A DNA stretch of 64,000 nt, from assembly GCA_002839435.1 (NCBI GenBank), contig PGYA01000008.1:94664-158663 (forward strand), given 5' to 3'. Both the position numbers and the translations under genes were made by a program. Shown piece by piece: positions 16,386 to 24,918 of this stretch (positions are counted from its first letter, which is position 1; each line of letters starts with the position of its first letter). The notes under the pieces are model-generated. The model was given only the letters and a program-made list of their open reading frames with translations, was not told where the DNA came from and did no database searches. The stretch is from Candidatus Riflebacteria bacterium HGW-Riflebacteria-2 (lineage in GTDB: Bacteria; Muiribacteriota; Ozemobacteria; Ozemobacterales; Ozemobacteraceae).

Positions 16386-17207
16386 ATGTCGTCACTAAGG
16401 TTTATCGATTCGCAGTTTTTCAGCGGTGCCATGAACATGGCCATCGACGAAATGCTTTCGGAAAAACTCGCCCAACAATGCCGGCAACCATATCTGAGAT
16501 TCTATAAATGGCAGCCGGCTACCCTTTCGTTCGGATACAACCAGAAAATCGAGCGACTGGCAGACATCGAAGCGGTTCACGCAGCTGGCCTTGGCATTGT
16601 CAGGCGCATGTCGGGCGGCAAGATGGTCTTTCACAACGATGAGCACACTTTCTGTGTCGGGTTTCCAGCTGAGTTCATCGAAAGCAGAATTGGAAAAGGC
16701 AAAACCTTTCTTGATATGTTTACGCTTGCCGTCTCGCCACTTGTCGAAGGCCTGGCTAAGATGGGCATTCCCGCACGCTTTGCCGACTCGCGCGAAATGC
16801 GGCACAGTTCAAACGGAACACACTGCTACGCCACTGCCGCCGGTCACTCGATCTATGCCGGCAAGCGCAAGCTCATCGGAGCTGCCGGGGTATTCCGCAA
16901 CAGCAGCTTGCTCATTCACGGCTCAATACCGATTACAGCCGGGTTCCCGCCAGAGAATTGCTTTATTGGCAGCCATAAAATCAGTCACGACGTAGATATG
17001 TCAGCCTTAAGAGACTTCTGCGATACAGCAGAAATCGAAAAGCTGCCCGGCATAATGGCTGAAGCCTTTTCTGCAAGCCTCGACCTCAAAATTGAAAGAC
17101 AACCGCTGAGGAACTTTGAGTTGTTAGAAGCCCAAAATCTTGCCGACCGCAAATATTCAGACCTCTACTGGCATACTTCTGATCTGAGAGTAAAGATCCA
17201 GTCTTAG
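16386..17207 (+). CDS. Lipoate-protein ligase / octanoyltransferase (LplA/LipM family)
   Basis: The 273-residue protein has the BPL_LplA_LipB fold. RRMSGGKMVFH matches the lipoate-binding RRxTGGxxVxH motif, and GKRKLIGAAG holds the invariant lysine. The stretch HCYATAAGHSIYAGKRK places a cysteine where LipM has its acyl-transfer Cys, so it may be an octanoyltransferase of the LipM type rather than a ligase; sequence alone does not settle this. It acts in lipoylation of 2-oxoacid dehydrogenases or the glycine cleavage H protein. It is monocistronic with a probable leaderless message. Confidence 0.85.
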   Translation: MSSLRFIDSQFFSGAMNMAIDEMLSEKLAQQCRQPYLRFYKWQPATLSFGYNQKIERLADIEAVHAAGLGIVRRMSGGKMVFHNDEHTFCVGFPAEFIESRIGKGKTFLDMFTLAVSPLVEGLAKMGIPARFADSREMRHSSNGTHCYATAAGHSIYAGKRKLIGAAGVFRNSSLLIHGSIPITAGFPPENCFIGSHKISHDVDMSALRDFCDTAEIEKLPGIMAEAFSASLDLKIERQPLRNFELLEAQNLADRKYSDLYWHTSDLRVKIQS

Positions 17208-17238
17208 GTGGAATTGCCTGTATTGCGTAGATTACAGC

Positions 17239-17375
17239 AACAAGCTTATGCCTTGTTACCAGTGCTCTCGTCAGGGTCTCAACGCTACAACTCTTACCAG
17301 GCGCAATCTATGGTAAATAGCTATGGCTTTGCGTCAATATTGCCTGGCTCGAAGTTTTCGCTTATGAGATCCCTG
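17239..17375. ncRNA. Possible structured RNA in the 17208-17520 gap
   Basis: The 313-bp gap holds no credible gene but several nested pairings. A hairpin (17239-17244 with 17252-17257) comes first. Then a 9-bp stem with one bulge (17272-17280 with 17366-17375) closes a region holding a long hairpin (17297-17302 with 17342-17347, continued by 17302-17306 with 17329-17333) and a small hairpin (17350-17353 with 17357-17360). Together they resemble a three-way junction. Neither strand shows a U-run after it, so orientation and expression are unknown. The minus strand has a GACGCAAAGCC block as in GEMM riboswitches, but the rest does not fit. Confidence 0.35.
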
Positions 17376-17474
17376 TCTGCGCACTCACAATAATAGCTCC
17401 ACTCGTTACTGAATCTTTACAGCTAAGACAAAATTCTGCTTGTCAAAAGGTGTGATTTGCGGTACATTTGATGG

Positions 17475-17502
17475 TTGAGCGCAGATTAAAATTTGTTATA
17501 CT
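17475..17502 (+). promoter_or_regulatory. Promoter of the secreted-protein/spoVG pair
   Basis: TTGAGC (17475-17480), a 16-bp spacer and TATACT (17497-17502) lie 18 bp before the start codon, with GAGAG as ribosome binding site between. It probably drives both the secreted protein and spoVG. Confidence 0.6.
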
Positions 17503-17520
17503 TGTAGACAGAGAGAGCTG

Positions 17521-18393
17521 ATGTTAAACAAATTTAACATTTCGATCGTATTTGTATTGCTGACGTCTTTACTGTCGTCAGGTGCTCTCTATGCCCAGAA
17601 AACCGACAGCCTCGACCTGCAACTCAATCATGCAGCAGGCCGGCAGCGCCGACCGGCGACTGTTCCCGACAATGGCGAATTCAAACTTTCTCTGGGCAGT
17701 CAACTGTTCAACGAACCCGAAATCACCTTGCCGGTCACCAGTGACGACGGCGAAATAACTCGCATCGAAATCGCCGAGACCTTTTCTGACATTGGCAGTA
17801 TCAATATCGATCGGTTAAAACCCGCTGCGCCGGCACAGCTCACACTGCGTTCAAGCAAACTCAGCGAACATCAGAGATTTGCTCCGACCATAACCCTCAG
17901 CAGCGCCTACGAAGACAACGCTATCGGGCTCAATGATCCGGCTGCTGAAAGTCTTTCGATAAGAAGCGAATCTGGCCGGCTGCGCATTTACGGCGAACTG
18001 GAACAGCAACGCATAACCCCGCTGGCACCAAAGAGCACAGGTGGATTCGGCGAAAATGGCAGCCAAAGAACACTCCGCGCTTCAGTTACCGCCAAAGAAA
18101 ACGATGGGCAGCAGAAACTTGAACCGCACGAAGCAAGTGCGGCACTTGCTTCCCGCTACTATCTTGAAGCTGTCTACAGCTTTAAACCGACGCTCAAGGG
18201 CAAAGTATCGTTTCGCCGCTCGATGATTGATACCTTCGAATCAGAAGAAAAACTACAGGTCGAAGGCATAGTCGAAGCCAACCAGAATATACAGATCAAA
18301 GCCGGCTACAATAACGAGGTCAGACCGGAAGTGACCGATACCAAATCGAGCAAAGACACCAAAGTCTGGACAGAATTCATCTTGAAATTCTGA
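17521..18393 (+). CDS. Secreted protein of unknown function, possible small barrel
   Basis: The 290-residue protein begins with a signal peptide (hydrophobic residues 8-25, cleavage likely after LYA). I recognise no family. The last 110 residues alternate polar and aromatic/hydrophobic residues (YYLEAVYSFKPTLKGKVSFRR) and the chain ends in Phe, which suggests an outer-membrane beta-barrel end. It precedes spoVG by only three bases and shares its promoter, an odd pairing of an envelope protein with a regulator. Confidence 0.7.
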   Translation: MLNKFNISIVFVLLTSLLSSGALYAQKTDSLDLQLNHAAGRQRRPATVPDNGEFKLSLGSQLFNEPEITLPVTSDDGEITRIEIAETFSDIGSINIDRLKPAAPAQLTLRSSKLSEHQRFAPTITLSSAYEDNAIGLNDPAAESLSIRSESGRLRIYGELEQQRITPLAPKSTGGFGENGSQRTLRASVTAKENDGQQKLEPHEASAALASRYYLEAVYSFKPTLKGKVSFRRSMIDTFESEEKLQVEGIVEANQNIQIKAGYNNEVRPEVTDTKSSKDTKVWTEFILKF

Positions 18394-18396
18394 CCG

Positions 18397-18681
18397 ATGC
18401 AGATTACTGACGTCCGCATTCAACTAATTAAAGCTCCACGCACCAAACTACTGGCTTTTGCTGAAATCACGCTGGACGACGCGCTGGTAATAAAGGATTT
18501 TCAGATTTTCAATTCGCCGCGCGGCTGCTTTGTCGGCATGCCAAGCCGCAAAATGCCCGACGGCACCTGGCGTGAAACCATTTTCGCGATCAACACCGAA
18601 CTGGCTGAGCAGATCAAACAGACAGTCATGCGCGCCTACGAAGACGAGACCAGTCGCCCGGAGAACCACCCGACCGGATAA
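18397..18681 (+). CDS. spoVG: SpoVG family nucleic-acid-binding regulator
   Basis: The 94-residue protein aligns with SpoVG throughout: ITDVRIQLI at the N-terminus, LDDALVIKDFQIFNSPRGCFVGMPSRKMPDGTWRETIFAINTE in the core (given here in overview), and a short helix at the end. SpoVG binds DNA and RNA and affects division and envelope genes in Firmicutes and Borrelia. Its place upstream of glmU and prs, with a tRNA between, repeats the Bacillus order spoVG-gcaD-prs. Confidence 0.92.
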   Translation: MQITDVRIQLIKAPRTKLLAFAEITLDDALVIKDFQIFNSPRGCFVGMPSRKMPDGTWRETIFAINTELAEQIKQTVMRAYEDETSRPENHPTG

Positions 18682-18802
18682 GTTACCAGATGATCAGAAC
18701 TCATTTCGCTAACTCAACATAGCAAATCGTCAGCTTGAGGCCTCTAAAAGATGCCGTAGCGATCTCACTATTGCAGTTTTACACCGATCGTGCTTTCGGC
18801 GC

Positions 18803-18831
18803 TTGCACAGGCTGCCCAAATGTGCTATTTT
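18803..18831 (+). promoter_or_regulatory. Promoter of tRNA-Gln
   Basis: TTGCAC (18803-18808), a 17-bp spacer and TATTTT (18826-18831) lie 24 bp before the mature tRNA 5' end. Confidence 0.6.
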
Positions 18832-18854
18832 CTTTGAGCCACAATAAATGGCGA

Positions 18855-18927
18855 AGGGGCGTAGCCAAGCGGTAAGGCACCTGCCTTTGGAGCAGGCATT
18901 TCGTAGGTTCGAATCCTCCCGCCCCTC
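18855..18927 (+). tRNA. tRNA-Gln (UUG anticodon)
   Basis: The cloverleaf has a perfect 7-bp acceptor stem (AGGGGCG with CGCCCCT), a GCC/GGC D-stem, an anticodon stem CCTGC/GCAGG around CTTTGGA (anticodon TTG), and a T-arm GTAGG-TTCGAAT-CCTCC. The T-stem has one U-C mismatch at its second pair. The discriminator is C and the 3' CCA is not encoded, so CCA must be added by a nucleotidyltransferase. Confidence 0.93.
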
Positions 18928-18929
18928 AC

Positions 18930-18953
18930 AAGCCCGCTATCAGCGGGCTTTTC
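18930..18953 (+). terminator. Intrinsic terminator of tRNA-Gln
   Basis: A 9-bp stem AAGCCCGCT/AGCGGGCTT (18930-18938 with 18942-18950) with a 3-base loop is followed by TT and C, three bases after the tRNA end. It separates the tRNA from glmU. Confidence 0.85.
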
Positions 18954-19188
18954 TGGCTTATATAAGCACCTTAACTGCTGCTGAACACATAATTTTGGGC
19001 CACCCGACATTTGCATACTTTTTGAGCGGTCGGCAGTGTGTTTTTTTTCTCGAATATTGAATTTTTTTGGTTAGACTTTTTTTGTCTGAGCCGCTCTTCT
19101 GGCAGAACGCAAGAATTTTTGTGGTATTTATGGCCAGAAAGGGGTAAATCTGTGTATAATAACCGCGAAAAAACTTGCGAGGTAAAAT
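18954..19188 (+). promoter_or_regulatory. AT-rich gap with glmU promoter
   Basis: This gap contains long T-runs, a GAGCGG/CCGCTC inverted repeat spanning about 19023-19095 and a small AGAC/GTCT hairpin. A perfect -10 TATAAT is at 19155-19160; no good -35 is found at 16-18 bp, so activation or another sigma contact may matter. GCGAGG lies eight bases before the glmU start. Confidence 0.5.
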
Positions 19189-20196
19189 ATGACCGCTAAG
19201 CTTCAGGCCCTGATTCTGGCCGCCGGCAAAGGCACCCGGATGAAATCAGAACTGCCGAAAGTAGTACACCCGATCCTGGGCAAGCCTATGGTCGCTTATG
19301 TTATCGAAGCGGTAAAAGCGGTCGGCTGTGACAAGGTCACTCTGATCATCGGATACAAGAGCGAACTGGTGCGCAATATGCTGACCGGAGCAGATGTCTC
19401 TTTCGTCGAACAGCCACAGCAAATGGGAACCGGCCACGCGGTTCAGTGCTTTGCGAAAGAGATTGCCACCATGCCAGAGCACCTTCTTGTCGTATGTGGC
19501 GACACACCGCTGATTTCCACCAGCACACTGCGCCAGATGATCGAAATGCACAACAGCCAGAAACCCGCCATCACAATGATGACGCTCAACATGGAAAACC
19601 CGGGCAACTATGGCCGCATTTTGCGAAAAGATGGCAAAGTCTTCGCGATAAGAGAAGCCCGCGACTGCTCGGCAGAAGAACTCAAAGTCAAAGAGGTGAA
19701 CCTTGCTGTATACCTTTTTGAAGGCCAGTTTCTGAAAGACAATATTTTCAAGCTGACAGCGAGTAACCAACAGAAAGAATATTATCTCACCGACCTGGTC
19801 GAATTGGCGGTACAGAAGGGTTTGCCTGTTGTCAGCTGTATCGAAAAGGACGAATCCTCAACACTCGGCATCAACAGCCGCCAGCATCTCGCCGATGTCA
19901 GCGCCATACTTCAGCAGCAGATACTCGACCAGCTGATGAGTGACGGAGTAACCATCACAAGCCCACAAAACACCTTTATCGGGCCTGATGTCAACATTGC
20001 ACCCGATACTGTAATTCATCCGGGCACTATGATTTCCGGGCGCTGCAGCATCGGCAGAGACTGTGTGGTTGGGCCAAACACACACATCAGTGACTCTACG
20101 ATCGGCAATGGTTGTAACCTGGAGGCCTGCATAATCAAAGGTGCCAGCATCACTGACAACAGCAATATCGAACCGTTTTCTTTGGTAGAAGGTTAA
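19189..20196 (+). CDS. glmU: GlmU-like UDP-GlcNAc pyrophosphorylase lacking the acetyltransferase part
   Basis: The 335-residue protein has an intact uridylyltransferase domain: LAAGKGTRMKSELPKVVHPI with its catalytic Arg and Lys, GTGHAVQC, and GDTPLI. A left-handed beta-helix begins at about 255, but the chain ends at residue 335 near IEPFSLVEG, just before the part that in full GlmU (about 450 residues) holds the acetyltransferase residues. So it should make UDP-GlcNAc from GlcNAc-1-P and UTP but not acetylate glucosamine-1-P. No frameshifted remainder follows; prs begins 22 bp later. Another acetyltransferase is needed elsewhere in the genome. Confidence 0.88.
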   Translation: MTAKLQALILAAGKGTRMKSELPKVVHPILGKPMVAYVIEAVKAVGCDKVTLIIGYKSELVRNMLTGADVSFVEQPQQMGTGHAVQCFAKEIATMPEHLLVVCGDTPLISTSTLRQMIEMHNSQKPAITMMTLNMENPGNYGRILRKDGKVFAIREARDCSAEELKVKEVNLAVYLFEGQFLKDNIFKLTASNQQKEYYLTDLVELAVQKGLPVVSCIEKDESSTLGINSRQHLADVSAILQQQILDQLMSDGVTITSPQNTFIGPDVNIAPDTVIHPGTMISGRCSIGRDCVVGPNTHISDSTIGNGCNLEACIIKGASITDNSNIEPFSLVEG

Positions 20197-20218
20197 TTCA
20201 TGAAAACAGGGAGCAGTC

Positions 20219-21166
20219 ATGCACACTAATTCACGGGTAAAGATTTTCTCTGGCGACAGCAATCGCGAACTTTTTTCTGAAGTATGCAGATTCCTGATGA
20301 TTCCGGAAGGAAACGTCTTTCATACCAGCTTTGCCGATGGCGAACTCTACTGTCGCATCGAAGAATCAGTGCGCGGCTGTGACACCTTTATAATTCAGCC
20401 AACCAGCACCCCTGTCAACGAAAATCTGATGAAACTTCTCATCACGATGGACGCACTCAGACGCGCTTCGGCAGCGAGCGTGACCGCAGTGGTTCCATAT
20501 TTTGGCTATTCTCGCCAGGAAAAGAAGACGACTGGCCGCGAGCCTGTCACCGCAAAGCTTGTTTCCAACATCATCACCATTGCCGGCGCCAACCGCCTGA
20601 TGACAGTCGATATGCATGACCCCGCCCTACAGGGATTTTTCGATATTCCGGTCGATCACCTTTCGGCAGGTCGTCTGCTTTCTGAGCATATTCTGAAACG
20701 TGACCTCACCGACCATGTTGTCGTGTCTCCCGATACCGGCGGTGTTTTGCGAGCCCGTACCTTCGGCAAAAAACTAGACCTGCCCATGGCAATCATTGAC
20801 AAGCGCCGCCCGGAGAAAAACAAGGCTGTGGTAATGAATGTAATCGGCGATGTAGAAGGCAAACACTGCATCATCATCGACGATATCATCGACACTGCTG
20901 GAACGTTGGTTAACGTCGCCGAAAGCCTTATCGAGAAAGGCGCCAAGTCGATAATGGCCTGTTGCACGCACGCACTGCTGTCACCGCCAGCTGTCGAAAG
21001 AATCGAGAACTCTTCGGTTAAAGAGATTATCTGTACTAATTCGGTAGCGCTCAGCCCTGATAAAATAGAGAAATGCCGGTTAACAGTTCTGTCTCTGGCT
21101 CCACTCATCGGCGAGACCATCAGACGAATTTTTGAAAGACGCTCAGTCAGCGAGCTTTTCTTATAA
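20219..21166 (+). CDS. prs: Ribose-phosphate pyrophosphokinase
   Basis: The 315-residue enzyme makes PRPP from ribose-5-phosphate and ATP. It shows the family signature DMHDPALQGFFDIPVDHL, the ATP loop residues in YFGYSRQEKK, and the PRPP-binding IIIDDIIDTAGTL. Length is normal. It follows glmU by 22 bp with GGGAG upstream of the ATG, so the two are co-transcribed, as in Bacillus. Confidence 0.96.
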   Translation: MHTNSRVKIFSGDSNRELFSEVCRFLMIPEGNVFHTSFADGELYCRIEESVRGCDTFIIQPTSTPVNENLMKLLITMDALRRASAASVTAVVPYFGYSRQEKKTTGREPVTAKLVSNIITIAGANRLMTVDMHDPALQGFFDIPVDHLSAGRLLSEHILKRDLTDHVVVSPDTGGVLRARTFGKKLDLPMAIIDKRRPEKNKAVVMNVIGDVEGKHCIIIDDIIDTAGTLVNVAESLIEKGAKSIMACCTHALLSPPAVERIENSSVKEIICTNSVALSPDKIEKCRLTVLSLAPLIGETIRRIFERRSVSELFL

Positions 21167-21186
21167 GATAGAGGAGACGTGTTTAA

Positions 21187-23667
21187 ATGCATTTTTATAC
21201 GAAGTTGATTCTGGTTCCGGCCTGTGGTGCGATATTGGCGCTCAATCTAGCAGGCTGCGGCGGCAAGAAAAAGAGCAAAAACCCGGTCGCGCCGGTCAGC
21301 GAAACGGCGGCGGCTGAAGATGGCAGGTTCTCGACATGGGCCGATAACGCCAAGATCAGAGCAGCTATTGAAGCACAGGACTATGAAACAGCCAGATCTC
21401 TGGCTTCTTCACGTATTTCAGAAAGCCCCAACGATGCGCGCGCCCATTTTCTGCTCGGACAGGCGCTGCAGGGCGAAAAAAAATACGAACAGGCCCGCAG
21501 AAGTTTCGAAACAGCGACAGAATTGGCTCCAGACGACCGCAACTACATCAGAGCGCTTAACAAATGTCTGTCGCAGATGATTGACGCGGCGCTCGACAAA
21601 AACATGGCAAGCGAAGCGATAGAACTCGGCAAAAAGCTTATTCAGGCCGGCTATAACCCTGAAGAGATCGAACCCAAACTGGCAAAGGCCTACAGCATCA
21701 CTGCCGGCAAGCTTGTCGACACAGACAACCTGGTCGAAGCCGAGTCTATGCTGCGCGAAGCTGTTAACCTGCTGCCCGACCAGCCAGAAACCAGACTAAG
21801 TCTGGCTAGACTGCTTATGCAAGGCGACCGCCTGATGGAAAGCGAAAGAGAGTTGCGCGCCCTCACTGAAACGCACGCCGACTTTGTGCCGGGTTTAACG
21901 GCTTATGCCGCCCTGCTGCAACGCATGGGCGAAATGCGCAAAGCCAGCGAAATGGTCAACAAAGCACTCGGACTTGAACCCGACAATCCCGAAGCAGTAG
22001 AGCTTAGAACGGCATTTTCAAGGGATCTTCCGGCAGGCGTCACTGCGGCCAGCGAAAGTACAACGAGCATAGAGACCATCAACGCCAGACTTAAGACGCT
22101 TGAGCGCACCGGCAATCTCAGCGAACAGAAAAAACTGCTCGAAAATCTGGTAACGCTTTATCCATCTGAATCGGCGGCTTTCTTGAATCTCAGCATGGTA
22201 TGCGAAAAGCTAGGCATAACTGATGAAGCTTATAAGTATGCCGAACGCTATCTTGACAGCAATCCAGACTCTCTGACAGGAAAACTGCAGATGGCGAGAT
22301 GTCTTTATCAGCTTGGGAATAACGATTGCGCCATGAGCTTGATCGAAGAAATTGAACCTTCTTATCCCGACAAGCTCGAAATCATGGCTGAAAAAGGCCA
22401 GGTGCTCGCACGCAGCGGAAACTTTGAAGAAGCCCGAAAAATCTGGCAACAGGTTCTCACAACTGATCCCGACCATGTTGCCACTCTGTTCAATTATGCT
22501 CAGCTCGAGATGGAATCAGGTAAAAACCAGGAAGCCCAGGAATATTTCGAGAAAGCTATCCGCAAAGAACCTTTCAACCATAAGTATCGCTATTTTGCCG
22601 GCATAAATCTTATTCAGAGCGGCTTGAAAGAACAGGCTCACTCGCTATGGGCTGCATCGCGCAATTCACTTAACCATGAAGATCCCTATGCCGCCAGAAT
22701 TCTTCGCGCACTTGGAGAAGAACACACACAGGCACCCTCTGCCGGCCTGACTGCGCCCCCGCCTTCACTCAGCGCGCCCGCGACTTCAGATAGTATACCG
22801 GCTTACGTTCCACGTGGTGTAATCGAAGAGGCACCTTCTGACGCCGACTACGACCGCGCCCTGGAATATGCCCGCGGTGGCTTCTTTAACGAAGCTATAG
22901 CTGCATTCAGACAGGTATTACAGAGAAACCCCGAAAATTTCAACGCGCTGATGAATCTTGGCAAGGTTTATACGGCTACCGGCAATAATGAAATGGCATG
23001 CAGCAACTATCTGAAGGCCCTCAAACTCGACCCACGCAATGTTTTTGCTCTGCGCGCGCTGGCTAATGGTTATTCCGAAATCGGCATGCACAGCCTTGCT
23101 GCTGAGATAACGGAGCAAATGCGGCTTTCAAATCCTGAGCAGCTCGAAAATTTTCCAAGGTATACCCAGAAAGACCCTAAAAGTAATCCGCGGGCTTACG
23201 AACCTCTCGCCAAAGCCATGATCAGCGAAGGTCTTTACGGCGAGGCTCTGGCTGTAGTAAACACCGGAATTGCCCAGCAGGGAAATATGACTTCTCTCTA
23301 TCTGCTGCAGGGCGATGTTTACAAGAGCCAGGGACAGTATGAAGCAGCCTTGAAAGCTTATCAGACTTCTCTCAGTCGTGAATCGCAGAACCCGGAACCC
23401 TATATCAGAATGGGCGATCTGTTCATCGCTTCCGGGCAACTGACAAGCGCGGCCGAAGAGTATCACAAAGCGCTCAAGGCCGGCTTTATAGAACCTGACA
23501 GTATGTTCGAGATTAGTGACCGTTTCCGACAGATCGGTCGCGAGGCAGACGCACAAAGAGTTCTCGGCCGGATCAAGGGTATGAACCTTAACCAGGCCCA
23601 GTTACAAAAACTTGACCAGAGGCTTGGTACTAACCTTGCTTCACAATCAGAGGAGAATAACCAATGA
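21187..23667 (+). CDS. TPR lipoprotein
   Basis: The 826-residue protein starts with a lipoprotein signal (hydrophobic stretch ending in the lipobox LAGC, Cys at about 25), so it is anchored to a membrane outside the cytoplasm. At least 15 tetratricopeptide units cover about 45-500 and 555-815, interrupted by a Pro/Ala/Ser-rich linker near 515-545. It has no catalytic domain and may be an envelope assembly scaffold. AGAGGAG lies upstream of the start, 20 bp after prs, and its stop overlaps the next gene by four bases. Confidence 0.88.
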   Translation: MHFYTKLILVPACGAILALNLAGCGGKKKSKNPVAPVSETAAAEDGRFSTWADNAKIRAAIEAQDYETARSLASSRISESPNDARAHFLLGQALQGEKKYEQARRSFETATELAPDDRNYIRALNKCLSQMIDAALDKNMASEAIELGKKLIQAGYNPEEIEPKLAKAYSITAGKLVDTDNLVEAESMLREAVNLLPDQPETRLSLARLLMQGDRLMESERELRALTETHADFVPGLTAYAALLQRMGEMRKASEMVNKALGLEPDNPEAVELRTAFSRDLPAGVTAASESTTSIETINARLKTLERTGNLSEQKKLLENLVTLYPSESAAFLNLSMVCEKLGITDEAYKYAERYLDSNPDSLTGKLQMARCLYQLGNNDCAMSLIEEIEPSYPDKLEIMAEKGQVLARSGNFEEARKIWQQVLTTDPDHVATLFNYAQLEMESGKNQEAQEYFEKAIRKEPFNHKYRYFAGINLIQSGLKEQAHSLWAASRNSLNHEDPYAARILRALGEEHTQAPSAGLTAPPPSLSAPATSDSIPAYVPRGVIEEAPSDADYDRALEYARGGFFNEAIAAFRQVLQRNPENFNALMNLGKVYTATGNNEMACSNYLKALKLDPRNVFALRALANGYSEIGMHSLAAEITEQMRLSNPEQLENFPRYTQKDPKSNPRAYEPLAKAMISEGLYGEALAVVNTGIAQQGNMTSLYLLQGDVYKSQGQYEAALKAYQTSLSRESQNPEPYIRMGDLFIASGQLTSAAEEYHKALKAGFIEPDSMFEISDRFRQIGREADAQRVLGRIKGMNLNQAQLQKLDQRLGTNLASQSEENNQ

Positions 23668-23921
23668 CCCCAAAAGAAACCACGCTCGAAAGTCTCGATT
23701 CGGCTATTGCCGAGCTCAAAAAGTCGATCGACAACGTATCTGATGCAGAGGTAAAAAAAGAGCTTGAAAAAACCCTCAAAAACCTTTTGCGCGCACGGGA
23801 AAAGATGAACCCGACCCGGCCTTTTACCGGACATTACGTTGTAGCACTACCGTTTGTTCTTATTTTCATGCTGGTAGGCGTCTACTACTTTTCAAAAGTT
23901 CTCAAGAAGGAGTGTCGCTGA
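23664..23921 (+). CDS. Small coiled-coil membrane protein
   Basis: This 85-residue protein starts inside the stop of the TPR lipoprotein gene (ATGA overlap). Residues 5-50 form a charged heptad-like helix, and one membrane segment (about 58-78) follows, then a short basic tail. I know no family. Coupled translation suggests that it works with the lipoprotein, perhaps as its inner-membrane partner. Confidence 0.7.
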   Translation: MTPKETTLESLDSAIAELKKSIDNVSDAEVKKELEKTLKNLLRAREKMNPTRPFTGHYVVALPFVLIFMLVGVYYFSKVLKKECR

Positions 23922-23941
23922 GACCGACCACTGAACAATAA

Positions 23942-24877
23942 ATGCGAACCTACATTTTCGGCCCGGTGCCGTCACGCCGCCTGGGAATTTCGCTGGGTGT
24001 AGATTTAACGCCTACCAAGACTTGCTCGTTTGACTGTCTATACTGTCAGCTTTCCAAGACAAAGTTTCACACTTCAACACGCGCGCAATTCTGTGATCCC
24101 GAAGATGTAATCAAGGAACTCAAGTCGGTTCTTGGTGAGATCGCACGCCCTGACTGGATAACGATCTCGGGCACCGGCGAACCCACGCTTCATACAGGTC
24201 TGGGTTTTATTCTGGCTGAAATCAAAAAACTGGACAGTGCGCCATCCTGTGTAATAACCAACTCTTCACTCATGCATATGCCCGAAGTGCGGCATGAACT
24301 GATGCTGTCTGACCGCCTGCTGCCGACGCTGACAACAGTCAACCAGTTCACCTTTGAGCGCATACACAAACCAACCACCGATCTGCGACTCAAAGAAATT
24401 CTTGCGGGGCTGCAACTCTTCTCGCGTGATTACACCGGCGCGATAGAAGTCGAAGTGTTTGTGTGCCCGGGAATCAATGACTCAGCCGAAGAAATAGCCG
24501 GGTTACGTGATTACCTCTGTAGCCTGCCCAATCTGGCATCAGTCTACCTCAATACCGCGGTGCGGATGCCGGTTGACAGCGGGGTAAGCACTGCCGACCA
24601 GGGCCTGCTCAATAGTTTTCGCAGCGCGCTGAATCTGTCAGTTCCAGTAACCACGGCGTTTGAGCATAGCTTTGTGCCACCGCGCAGCAGCAACTGGAAC
24701 CGGCCGGCACTCTCTTCAGATGTTTTGAAGTTACTGCTAAGACACCCGTGCAGCGAAAAGCAGCTCGAGCAGGTGTTGAGTTCGGCTTCCGACAAGATAA
24801 CAGCTCTTCTCATGGAACTGGCGGATCAGGGCAAAGTAAGGCAAACCAGCAATGGCGACTGGACACTGACCGACTGA
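23942..24877 (+). CDS. Radical SAM protein (COG0731-like)
   Basis: The 311-residue enzyme begins FGPVPSRRLGISLGVDL and carries the iron-sulfur cluster motif in CSFDCLYCQ (Cys-x3-Cys-x2-Cys) at about 29-36. ISGTGEPTLH is the SAM-binding GGE-like motif. The C-terminal 70 residues look like a winged helix (SEKQLEQVLSSASDKITALL). The N-terminal pattern is that of uncharacterised radical SAM proteins grouped with COG0731. Substrate unknown. No ribosome binding site is clear; it lies 20 bp after the small membrane protein gene. Confidence 0.85.
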   Translation: MRTYIFGPVPSRRLGISLGVDLTPTKTCSFDCLYCQLSKTKFHTSTRAQFCDPEDVIKELKSVLGEIARPDWITISGTGEPTLHTGLGFILAEIKKLDSAPSCVITNSSLMHMPEVRHELMLSDRLLPTLTTVNQFTFERIHKPTTDLRLKEILAGLQLFSRDYTGAIEVEVFVCPGINDSAEEIAGLRDYLCSLPNLASVYLNTAVRMPVDSGVSTADQGLLNSFRSALNLSVPVTTAFEHSFVPPRSSNWNRPALSSDVLKLLLRHPCSEKQLEQVLSSASDKITALLMELADQGKVRQTSNGDWTLTD

Positions 24878-24918
24878 GGGCAAAATTCATTTGTCTGCAA
24901 AAAAGCCTTTATAGACAA

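Noticed and set aside
17297..17347. GEMM (cyclic di-GMP-I) riboswitch on the minus strand
   Set aside because: GACGCAAAGCC is present, but the tetraloop hairpin that should precede it is missing and no gene lies downstream on that strand.
17208..17393. A 61-codon frame directly after the lipoate gene
   Set aside because: It overlaps the multi-stem element, has no ribosome binding site and no protein-like composition.
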